Below are positions 1-7,700 of a stretch of 7,911 nt of DNA, piece by piece. Numbering within the stretch: the stretch's first letter is position 1; each line of letters begins with the position of its first letter. Below the pieces are notes generated by a model. That model had not been told where the DNA came from. It ran no database searches and saw nothing but the letters and a program-made list of their open reading frames with translations. The stretch lies in assembly GCA_018262385.1 (NCBI GenBank), contig JAGSPQ010000147.1, positions 1 through 7,911 of the forward strand. The letters run 5' to 3'. The position numbers were made by a program, and so were the translations under genes. This stretch comes from Myxococcaceae bacterium (GTDB lineage Bacteria > Myxococcota > Myxococcia > Myxococcales > Myxococcaceae).

Positions 1-816
1 GTCTTGTTGATCGACAGGTTGGAGAAGCTCGCCACCCCGGCCACCGCCGCGACGGTGAGGGTGCCCGAGAGCACTCCGGTGCCGGGGTTGGTGCCGATCG
101 CGACGGTGACGTTGGCGGTCGAGGTGGTGACCGGGTTGCCCTGCGCATCCTGCACCGCGACCTGCACCGCGGGCGCGATCGCCGCTCCCGCCACCGCGGC
201 AGTCGGCTGGACGGAGAACACCAGCCGGGCCGCGGGGCCGACGGTGATGTCGAAGCTGGCGCTGGTCGCCCCGGTCAGCGTCCCCGAGCTGGCGGCGAGA
301 GTGTAGCCGGTGCCGGTGCGGTTGATCGCCAGGTCGGAGAAGGTCGCCACCCCCGCCACCGCCGCGACGGTGAGGGTCCCGGCGAGCACGCCGGTGCCCG
401 GGTTGGTGCCGATCCCGACGGTGACGTTGGCGGTCGAGCCGGTGACCAGGTTGCCCTGCGCGTCTCGCACCGCGACCTGCACCGCGGGCGCAAGCGCCCG
501 CCGGCGCCCCGGCCGCGATGTCGAACGCGGCGCTGGTGGCGGCGGTGAGGCTGCCCGAGGTGGCGCCCAGGGTGTAGCCGAGGCCGGTCTTGTCGATCGC
601 CAGGGTGGAGAAGCTCGCCACTCCGGCCACTGCCGCCACGGTGAGGGTGCCGGAGAGCACGCCGGTGCCCGGGTTGGTGCCGATCGCGACGGTGACGTTG
701 GCGGTCGCGGCGGGGACGGTGTTGCCGAAGCTGTCCTGGATCGCCACCTCCACCGCCGGAGCCAGCGCGGCGCCGGCGATCGCGCTGGTCGGCTGGACGG
801 TGAAGCCCAGCTGCGC
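1..816 (-). repeat. Cys-free Ig-like repeats with 315-base period, one unit shortened
   Basis: Three units are visible: 816-499, 498-231 and 230 to the left edge. They share long near-identical stretches, for example the segments encoding ANVTVAIGTNPGTGVL (the middle copy has VGIG) and GTLTVAAVAGVA. The equivalent points near bases 6 and 321 are 315 bases apart (105 codons), but those near 321 and 592 are only 271 apart. The middle unit therefore lacks about 44 bases at its start, the part that should encode the QPT-containing first strand. No Cys occurs in these units. The array probably continues beyond the left edge. Confidence 0.85.
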
Positions 817-3036
817 GGCCGCGCCCGGGGTGACGGTGTACGTCTGCGCTGCGGCGCCGAACGGCGCGGTCGGGGTGAGCGCCTTGGCTCCGGCGACGGT
901 GCCGCGGCCGAAGAAGCTGACCGTCGTCCCGACCAGGCTGACGCTGGTGGCGGAAGCGGCGCACCCGGCGGCCGCGCTGAAGGTGATCGCCGGAGTGGAG
1001 GCGAGGGTGACGGTCTGGGCCGCGCTCGGGGCGGACGGATTTCCAAACGCGTCACGCGCCTCGAGGTCGAACTGCGCGCAGGTGCCGGCCACCTGCGACT
1101 GCACCGGCGAGGTGAACGCCAGCACGCTCGGGGCCGCCGGGTTGATGGTGTGGGTCGCCATTGCCGGCGCGAGCGAGGCGGCGGTGGCGGTGATGTTCTG
1201 CGCTCCCGCGGCGGTGCCCCGGAAATAGAAGGTCGCGCTGGCGCTGCCGACCGGGATGCTGAGCGGGCCGGTCACCGCGGTCGCGCAGCCGGAGTCCGAG
1301 AAGAACGCGAACCCGGTGGCCGGGCCGCCGAGGGTCACCGGCAGCGGCGCTCCGGTGACGTTCGAGGGGTTGCTGTTTGCGTCCTGGGTCCCCACCGTCG
1401 CGGCGGCGCTGCACTGGCCGGCGGTGATCGCCTGGGCGGCGCTCAGCACCAGCTTGGCGGGCGCGCCGACGCCGATGCTCTCGAGCTGGGTCGCCTGGGT
1501 CAGGCCGGTCGCGTCGGCGCTGATCGTCACCATCCCCACCACCGTGCCGCTGAAGTGGAAGGAGACCGAAGAGCCGCCCGCTGCCAGCGCGAGCGGAGCG
1601 GTGATCGGAACGGTGCAGTTCGAATCGGAGAACAGCCCGATCGCCACTCCGGTCGCGTTCAGGGTCACCGTCGTCGCCGCGGCGACCGGCGAGAGGTTGT
1701 TCGCCGGGTCGCGGGTCTCGACCGTCACCACCGTCGAGCAGACGCCGGACCCAATCCCCTGGGCCGGGGTCGCGAACGCCAGCTGGGTCGGCGCGCCGGC
1801 GGTCACCGTCAGCGCCTGGCTCACCGGCGGAAGCGCCGCCAGGGTCGCGGTGAGGGTGGTCGGCTGGATCGAGCTGGCGCGGACGTAGAACGAGCCCCCG
1901 CTGGCCCCGGCCGCGATCGGCAGCGCGCTGTTGAGCAGCGCGGTCGCGCAGGCCGGGTCGGAGAAGAACGCCACTCCCGCCTGGTTGGAGCTCAAAGCAA
2001 TCGAGGCCGCGGCGGGCACCGGGGCCGCGTTCCCGTTCCCGTCCCGGGTCTGGAGGGTCAGCTGCCCGCTGCACGCCCCGGTGGCGACCGTCAGCGGCGG
2101 GTTGGTGAACGCCACCTGGGCGACCGTCGCCTGGATCACCGTCTGGGTCTGGGTGGCGGTCGGCAGCCCGAGGACGGTGGCGGTCGCCTCGAAGCTGCCG
2201 GCGGCGGCGGCCTTGAAGTGGAACGAGGCCCGCGACTGCCCCAGCGGGACGGTGACCTGGGTCACCGCGGTGAGGCAGGCGGCATCGGAGTAGAGGAGGA
2301 CCCCGCCGGCCGGGATCACCCCGAGGGCGACCCCGGTGTCGACCGCCACCAGCGCCGGGGTGTTGTTGGCGTCGCGCACCTCGATCGTCAGCGCCGGGCT
2401 GCAGGCGTTGACGCTCACCGGAGCGGCGGTGGTGACGAACGCCAGCCCCGCGGGGGGTTGGTTGCAGATCGTCGCCGTCGCGCACTCGCTGTCGGCGCAG
2501 CCGATCTTCCCGTCGCAGTCGTTGTCGAGCACCGAGCCGCAGGCGGCGGCGAGCCCGGGGTGAATGGCGTTGTCCTGGTCGTTGCAGTCGTCGCCCCCCT
2601 TGGCGAGGTCGAGGTGGCCGTCGGCATCGGCGTCGAGCGCGGGGCCGGGAGGGTGAATCTCGACGGTGAAGGTCGCCACGTCCGACTTCGGAAAGGCCGC
2701 GTCCACCGGGGCCGAGGCGCTGGTCTGGAAGCGGGGCTCGCCGCAGCCGGCGCCCGAAGTCGAGGAGTAGCTGCGGGCGACCAGCTGCAGCTCGTTGGGC
2801 AGCTGCAGCTTCTTGATCCCCACCCGGTAGGCGTTCTTGCCCGCCGGCCGCTTGAGCTCCTGCGACAGCCGCACCGTCCCGCCCGAGCTCACCTCGAGCA
2901 CGACGCAGGTCGCGGGCACGGTGGGGTCGATGGTGATCAGCACCTGCAGCGCTGGCTCGGGGGGGCCGCACTGGCAAGCAGCAAGGCTGACCACTGCCAC
3001 GCCGAAGAGCAGCTTCACCAGAGAGGGATTGCGCAC
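1..3036 (-). CDS. Large Ig-like repeat lipoprotein with MopE-type motif, 3' partial, apparent frameshift
   Basis: The 3' end lies beyond the left edge. The N-terminus has a positive residue, a hydrophobic stretch and a lipobox LAAC with Cys21 as the predicted lipidation site, so this should be a membrane-anchored, possibly surface lipoprotein. Residues about 22-130 form a domain I do not recognise. Residues 135-191 carry a MopE-type Asp/Cys motif. From residue 196 there are five Ig-like repeats of about 104-111 residues, each with two Cys, then Cys-free repeats of about 105 residues of a type common in bacterial surface proteins (motifs such as IGTNPGTGVLSGTL). The initial frame is continuous for about 847 codons to near base 496. 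There the homologous repeat reading moves to another frame (codons from 494) and continues without a stop to the edge. The unshifted frame also stays open but gives Arg/Gly-rich nonsense. The GTG at 3036 is the first start after an in-frame TAG; GTG at 3018 is an alternative that also keeps the lipobox. An adhesion or structural role is inferred only from architecture. Confidence 0.8.
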   Translation of the reverse strand, partial: MRNPSLVKLLFGVAVVSLAACQCGPPEPALQVLITIDPTVPATCVVLEVSSGGTVRLSQELKRPAGKNAYRVGIKKLQLPNELQLVARSYSSTSGAGCGEPRFQTSASAPVDAAFPKSDVATFTVEIHPPGPALDADADGHLDLAKGGDDCNDQDNAIHPGLAAACGSVLDNDCDGKIGCADSECATATICNQPPAGLAFVTTAAPVSVNACSPALTIEVRDANNTPALVAVDTGVALGVIPAGGVLLYSDAACLTAVTQVTVPLGQSRASFHFKAAAAGSFEATATVLGLPTATQTQTVIQATVAQVAFTNPPLTVATGACSGQLTLQTRDGNGNAAPVPAAASIALSSNQAGVAFFSDPACATALLNSALPIAAGASGGSFYVRASSIQPTTLTATLAALPPVSQALTVTAGAPTQLAFATPAQGIGSGVCSTVVTVETRDPANNLSPVAAATTVTLNATGVAIGLFSDSNCTVPITAPLALAAGGSSVSFHFSGTVVGMVTISADATGLTQATQLESIGVGAPAKLVLSAAQAITAGQCSAAATVGTQDANSNPSNVTGAPLPVTLGGPATGFAFFSDSGCATAVTGPLSIPVGSASATFYFRGTAAGAQNITATAASLAPAMATHTINPAAPSVLAFTSPVQSQVAGTCAQFDLEARDAFGNPSAPSAAQTVTLASTPAITFSAAAGCAASATSVSLVGTTVSFFGRGTVAGAKALTPTAPFGAAAQTYTVTPGAAAQLGFTVQPTSAIAGAALAPAVEVAIQDSFGNTVPAATANVTVAIGTNPGTGVLSGTLTVAAVAGVASFSTLAIDKTGLGYTLGATSGSLTAATSAAFDIAAGAPAGACARGAGRGARRAGQPGHRLDRQRHRRDRHQPGHRRARRDPHRRGGGGGGDLLRPGDQPHRHRLHSRRQLGDADRGDQRQLRHHRRPRGPAGVLRPADCRGGGSGDRARGAGRGAGCAGQPGHHLDRQRHRRDRHQPRHRSALGHPHRRGGGRGGELLQPVDQQD
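484..501. repeat. 18-base inverted repeat at the frameshift junction
   Basis: Two 8-base arms, GCGGGCGC (484-491) and GCGCCCGC (494-501), flank a central AA. It lies exactly where the lipoprotein reading frame changes and where about 44 bases are missing from the repeat unit. Such a GC-only hairpin could promote a replication deletion, or it could cause a base-calling or assembly error. It is too short-looped and too embedded in coding repeats to call a terminator, and no U-tract follows it. Confidence 0.7.
817..2451 (-). repeat. Five Cys-paired Ig-like repeat units
   Basis: Diverged tandem units start at about 2451, 2121, 1788, 1458 and 1128 and are 312-333 bases long. Each has a start like LAF or LVL, a Cys-containing segment followed by a strand such as EVRD or QTRD, then a second Cys (SDxxC in the first four units), a segment ending in FxF or FYF, and a closing strand before the next unit. 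The Cys pairs are at residues 212/254, 322/363, 433/474, 542/584 and 653/692, a nearly constant 39-42 residue spacing. This pattern suggests one intradomain disulfide per unit. No unit shows a stop or frame change. Confidence 0.8.
2464..2634 (-). other. MopE-type putative metal-binding motif in the lipoprotein
   Basis: Residues 135-191 of the lipoprotein contain DADADGHLDL, then GGDDCND (147-153), HPG (159-161), a Cys at 166 and DNDCDG (171-176), followed by further Cys at 180, 185 and 191. The order D-x-D-x-DG, GDDCxD, PG, C, DNDCDG matches the motif annotated in many myxobacterial surface proteins as the MopE or 'putative metal-binding' motif. The usual Glu between PG and the Cys is absent here (GLAAAC). 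Calcium or copper binding is known or proposed for the family; which metal applies here cannot be told from sequence. Confidence 0.75.
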
Positions 3037-3047
3037 GGACTACAAAC

Positions 3048-4763
3048 TTACCTCGTTGGCAGCCCGGCATCCCCTGAAGAGATGGGATCAGTGACCAGAT
3101 CCTCCCCCCCGAGCTCTTTGGCCACCGCCTCGACCTCGGCCGCCGGGATGCCCAGCAGCACCGCCGCCGCCGCCCGGGTGCGCGAGGTCAGCGCCGCATC
3201 CCCGGTCGCCCGGGCGACCTTGTAGAGCGAGACGTGGACCTCTTCGTCGAACGGGTTGGCCGCCAGCGCGTCGAGGAAGGCCAGCTTCGCCCGCGGCCAG
3301 TCCTTCTGGCGCAGCAGCAACCGGCCGAGGTGGACGTTGGTCTGGGCCGAGCCGGGGTGCACCCGGAGGCTTCCCTCGAGCACCGCCTGGGCCTCGGGCA
3401 ATCGTTTGAGCTCCAACAATGACAGGGCGTACTTGTTGCTCAGCGCCTCGTAGCGGTCTCCGACCATCGCGTGCGCCCGGCCGTAGTGCTCGGCGGCGGC
3501 GGTCATCCGGTTGCGCTCGCGCATCAGCTCGCCCAGGTGGGCCCACTTCCGGGCGTCGGTCTCTTTGACCTCGGCGAAGTCCCCGAAGCTGATTTCCCGG
3601 CCCTTCTTCTCCTTCGCCTTCCCCGGCATCGTCTCGGCCAGCTCCTTCTTGTCCTGGCTCGAGGGGGGAATCAGGTCTTTGGGGAAGGGCTGGGACTTCA
3701 GGTGCGCCATCCACTGCTTCTCGAACACCGGCCAGGGCTGCTTGAACGCCGCTTCCATCGCCTGCTTGTCGTTCACCCCCGCCGCCATCTTCTGCAGCAG
3801 CGTCTTGAGCGAGGCCGCGCCGCCCTGGCGATGCACCAGGTCGACCGCGAAGAACACCTCGGCGAAGGCGGTCGCCGCGTCTTCCGCGGTGGGCAGCAGC
3901 GCCATCGAGGGGTGCATCTTCTCGAACGGGATCAGCTTGTTGCTGCGCACCCGCGAGCCGAGCAGGGCGAGGGTGGAGGGGGTCATCGCTCCGCCGGCCG
4001 GCCCGCGCCAGCGCGACTCGAGGTACTTCGCCAGCCCCTCGTGCATCCAGATCGGCACCGTGTTCTTGCTCGCGTTGCCGACCACGTAGTGGACGTACTC
4101 GTGGGCGAGGGTGTCGAGCCAGTCGTAGCCGCGCACCACCGCCTTGGGCGAGGTGACCATCAGCTTGTTGAACTTGCAGATCGCGATCGTGCCGGTGGTG
4201 CGAATCGACTCGAAGGTCAGCGTCGACACCTTCGCCAGCTCGCGGGCGTTGGCGACCACCTCGACCCGGACCTTCTCTCTGGGCGCCCAGCCGAGGTCCT
4301 TTTCCATCGCGGCGCGCTGGGCCTCGAGCGCCTCGAGCGCCCAGGGGACGAGGATCTCATCCTTCCCCTTCGGGTAGGCGATGATGAAGTGCTCGCTCTC
4401 GGCCCGCGCGTACTGGGCGGTGATCTGCTGGGTGTCCTTCGCCAGCGAGAGGTAGCTGCCCGGCTTCTCGCTCAGCTTCGCCGCCGCCAGATCCTTCACC
4501 GCGTCGGCGTAGCGGCCCTCTTCGAAGGCGATCCGCCCGGAGAAGTAGTGCACCGCCTCGTGGTCCTCGTTGGCGAGCTTCTTCAGCTCGGCCAGCTCGG
4601 TGCGCGCCTGGTCCAGCTGCCAGTCGGCGAGGTTCTGCTCGAGGTTCTGAATCCGGGCCCGCGCCTCGCCCTGCAGCTCGGGGAAGGCGTCGGCGCCCAC
4701 CGCCCCGGCGGGCAGGGTCAGCAGGGCGAGCAGCAGCCCGAGGGTCGCGTGGGGGCGGCTCAC
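3048..4763 (-). CDS. Secreted peptidase MA-like zinc metalloprotease with TPR-like repeats
   Basis: This 571-residue protein begins with a signal peptide (hydrophobic about 8-22, likely cleavage after AVGA near 24), so it should be exported. Residues about 31-110 are helical and TPR-like. A gluzincin-type catalytic core follows: HEYVH at 221-225 (zinc ligands H221 and H225, catalytic E222), with the downstream WMHEGLAKYLE supplying E242 as the likely third ligand. This arrangement is that of the peptidase MA-like family, and all key residues are present. A Lys/Glu-rich linker (about 370-400) leads to TPR-like helices at about 405-525, often a protein-binding module. The substrate is unknown. 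The GTG start is well supported: it lies in the GTGA overlap with the stop of the upstream membrane-protein gene, has GAGGAG eight bases upstream, and puts the signal peptide at the N-terminus. The lipoprotein gene starts 11 bases after its TAA. The reading frame also stays open upstream through the neighbouring gene, but that extension is low-complexity Arg/Ala/Gly shadow sequence and is not part of this protein. Confidence 0.9.
   Translation of the reverse strand: MSRPHATLGLLLALLTLPAGAVGADAFPELQGEARARIQNLEQNLADWQLDQARTELAELKKLANEDHEAVHYFSGRIAFEEGRYADAVKDLAAAKLSEKPGSYLSLAKDTQQITAQYARAESEHFIIAYPKGKDEILVPWALEALEAQRAAMEKDLGWAPREKVRVEVVANARELAKVSTLTFESIRTTGTIAICKFNKLMVTSPKAVVRGYDWLDTLAHEYVHYVVGNASKNTVPIWMHEGLAKYLESRWRGPAGGAMTPSTLALLGSRVRSNKLIPFEKMHPSMALLPTAEDAATAFAEVFFAVDLVHRQGGAASLKTLLQKMAAGVNDKQAMEAAFKQPWPVFEKQWMAHLKSQPFPKDLIPPSSQDKKELAETMPGKAKEKKGREISFGDFAEVKETDARKWAHLGELMRERNRMTAAAEHYGRAHAMVGDRYEALSNKYALSLLELKRLPEAQAVLEGSLRVHPGSAQTNVHLGRLLLRQKDWPRAKLAFLDALAANPFDEEVHVSLYKVARATGDAALTSRTRAAAAVLLGIPAAEVEAVAKELGGEDLVTDPISSGDAGLPTR
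3050..3054 (-). promoter_or_regulatory. Possible Shine-Dalgarno for the lipoprotein gene
   Basis: GAGGT overlaps the end of the protease gene, 13 bases ahead of GTG at 3036. The spacing is longer than ideal, so translation may rely partly on coupling with the protease gene. No better site precedes the alternative GTG at 3018. Confidence 0.4.
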
Positions 4764-7700
4764 TTCACCAGCTCCTCGTAGTAGCGCTTGTTCTGCTCGC
4801 GGTACCGGTCGGGCGCGCCCTGCTTCATCGCGTCCATCACGTCCTTGCGCAGCTGCTGCGGCGCCGCGTTCGGATCCTCGTCCGGAATCTCCACCTTCTC
4901 CTTCTTCACCCCTCGGCCCTGGCCGCCCATCGACAGCGGCAGCGGCAGCCCGCCCTTCTTGCCGCCCTGGCCCTGGCCCTGCTCCATCTGGCGCTGCAGC
5001 CCGCGCAGCCCTTCGAGCGCGCCCTGCTGCTCGCCGAGCGCCTTGCGCGCGTCCTTCCCCTCCAGCCCCTGGGTCGCGCCGGCCATCTTCTGGGCCGCCT
5101 GCTCCATCTGCTGCCGCGCCTCGGGGTTGAACACCGGCGCCCGCTGGGAAATCTCGTCCATCTGCTGCTCGAGCTGCTCGCCCCGCTTCTCCAGCGCGCG
5201 CTGCTTCTGGCTGAGGTCCTGCATCTGCTTCTTGTCTTCGGGGCTCATCATCTGCTGGGCATTGGGGAACAGGCTCTTGAGCTTCTCTTCGATGTCGGCC
5301 GCCTTGTCGGCGTCCTGCCGCAGCCGCTCGGCCAGGGCCTGCGACTCTTTGGTCACCTCGGGAGGGTTGGCGAACCGCTCGTCGAGCCGGCGCTGCTCCA
5401 GCCCGTGGTAGGCGAGGTCCGAGGCGCGGGGCGTCAGCGCCTGGGCCGACTCGGCGGCGAGGTCGAAGTCCCCGGCCTTCAGCGCCTGCTCGAGGTGCTG
5501 GAGCTCCTGCAGCGCCTCGCTGCGCGGCCGCTCGAAGCGGCTGCCGTAGTGCTCGGTGTCGAGCGACTCGTAGGACTGCTTGAGCTCCTGGGCGCTCTTG
5601 AGCAGCTCGGCCTTCAGCGCTTCGCCCTTCTGCGCCACCCGCTGCTTCATCTGGTCGCGGTATTTGTCGCGCAGCTCGCGCGTCTCTTCGGCGGTCTTCG
5701 CCTGCTGCTCGACCGTCTGGTCGAGGTTCTGCTTGAACTCCTCGAACTTCTGCGCGAGCTCGGGGTCGGCTTCCTGATCCGCCTCGTCGGAGGCCTGGTC
5801 GAGATCCTGGAGCATCTCGTCCATCTGCATCGACAGCTCCTGCATCTTCTTCATCGCCTCGTCGACCTTGCCCTCGCGGATCAACTTCTCCATCTCCTCG
5901 AGCGCGCCGTTCATGTCGCGCTTGTCCATCAGCTCCTGCAGCGCCTCGCGGTTGAGGTGCTCGTCGCGAATGCCCTTCGACAGCTCGGCCATCCGCTCCA
6001 TCAGCTTGCTGATGTCGGCCTTCAGCTGATCCATCTGCTCGAGCAGCTTCGCCTGGGTCTTCTCGTCCTTGCTGTTGCGCTGGAACTCCTCCATCAGCTT
6101 CGACATCTCGCGGCGATCGGCGCGCAGCAACTCGGCGAGCTCCTTGAGCTCTTTGAGCCGCTGCCGATCGAGCAGCGACTCGAGGTAGAGCACGCTTTTC
6201 TCGGTGCTCAGCACCTCGGCGCTCGCCACCGCCGCCACCCGGGCGGAGAAGTCGGGGCCGGTGCCCTTCAGCCGCAGGTAGATCCGCCGCGCCCCGCTGG
6301 TGGACCCCACCGCCCCGCGCAGCTGGAGGCCGGCGTTCTGCACCGCGTCGACCAGCTCCATCGGGGCGTCGCGCTCGCGGCCCAGCTCGCCCGACAGCTC
6401 GATCGCGTCGGCCGACAGCTGCAGCCCCCGTTCGTCGATCGCGCTGCCGGCGCGAATCTCTTCGAGCTCCTTCTTCGGGGCCGCTCGATCCGCGCCCTCC
6501 ATCCGGTCGGCGAGGTGGGTGACCAGCCGCTCCCAGATCGCCTCGGCCTTGTGCACCGCCTCTCGCCGGTGCTCCGCGGCGCTGTAGAGCTTCAAGCTCT
6601 GGGTGCGCGAGACGCCCTTCTTCGGCCCGGCGACCGCGTCGTTGTCGACCGCCTCGAGGTAGTAGCTGACGCTCTGCCCGGGCTGCAGCTTCAGCCCGCC
6701 CGCGTCCCAGCGGTACTGGCCCTTGGTGCTGCGGCCATCGTCGTGGGCCAGCTTCAGCCGCTGCTCGGCCTGCCCCGGGGCGCGGAACACCAGCGACAGC
6801 TCGGACAGCCCGTAGTCGTCGGTGGCGTCGTACTTCAGCGTCACCGCCTGCTCGTTGCCGTCGACTTCCACCGCGTCGGCTGGAGCGCTCAGCCGCACCT
6901 CCGGGGGCGCGTCGGCCTCGATCTGAATCGGCAGGTCCGGCCCCTGCGCCACCACGCTCGTCCCGTCGAGGAAGAGGAAGTGGTACTGGCCGGGCTTGGC
7001 GAGCACGAAGCTGCCCTCGAGCGCGCGGGTGCCGGTGCGCTTGAGCGGGACCTTCTGGCCGTTGACGTCCACCTCGGCGGTGTCGACGTCGCGGTCGGCG
7101 CGGGTCTCGAGCTTCACCTCGGTGCCAGCGGGCGCCGACAGCTCGCCGTTGGTGCCTTCGACGGTGCGGGGCGCCAGGCCGGTGTACGCCGGGTAGCGGT
7201 AGGTGAGGGTGACGTCGCCGGTGATCGGCTCGCGCCGCTGCACCGCCTGCTCCTCGGCCCGGGCGGTCAGCGCGCTCAGCCCCCGGGTGGCCCGCTCGCG
7301 CCAGACGCCCAGCAGCACCACGCAGCCCAGCAGCACCAGCCCCAGCACGCCGGCGGCGCGCCGGGTGTCCTTCCCGTCGACCAACTGCTCGAGGTTCGCC
7401 TTCGCGGCGCGCCCGTCGACCTCGCGCAGGAACGCGTGCGCCAGCGCAGGAGAGAAGTCGTGCCGCTCGCCCAGCGCGCGCGACAGCTCGACCGCGGCGA
7501 GCACGTCCAGCGACAGCTCGGGAGCGCGGGTCGCCACCAGCCGGGCGGTGCGGGCGTCGTCGCCGACCCGGCGGCGGGCGAGGAAGACTCCGAACAGGCC
7601 AAGCACCAGCGGGCTCGCCACTGCCGCGACCCACAGCAGCGCCCGGGCGGCGCGGGGCATCCCGGCGGCCAGCAGCAGGGCGGCGGCGACCAGCCCGGCC

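Noticed and set aside
1..816. Tandem similarity that could suggest a CRISPR array or satellite
   Set aside because: The period is about 315 bases, a multiple of three, and it encodes a repeated protein domain.
275..964. A 229-codon minus-strand frame across the frameshift
   Set aside because: It matches neither the initial nor the shifted repeat reading, and both its halves are shadow translations.
1052..3070. A 672-codon minus-strand frame overlapping the lipoprotein gene
   Set aside because: It is an alternate-frame shadow rich in Arg, Pro and Gly. The frame starting at 3036 gives a lipobox, a MopE motif and regular Ig-like repeats.
310..3225. A 971-codon plus-strand open frame opposite the lipoprotein gene
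   Set aside because: Its translation is Arg/Gly/Ala/Asp-rich with no domain, and it mirrors the repeat gene on the other strand. Long antisense frames are expected at this GC content.
3471..4781. Plus-strand frames opposite the protease gene, the longest 436 codons
   Set aside because: They are antisense to a gene with an intact catalytic site and carry no recognisable domain.
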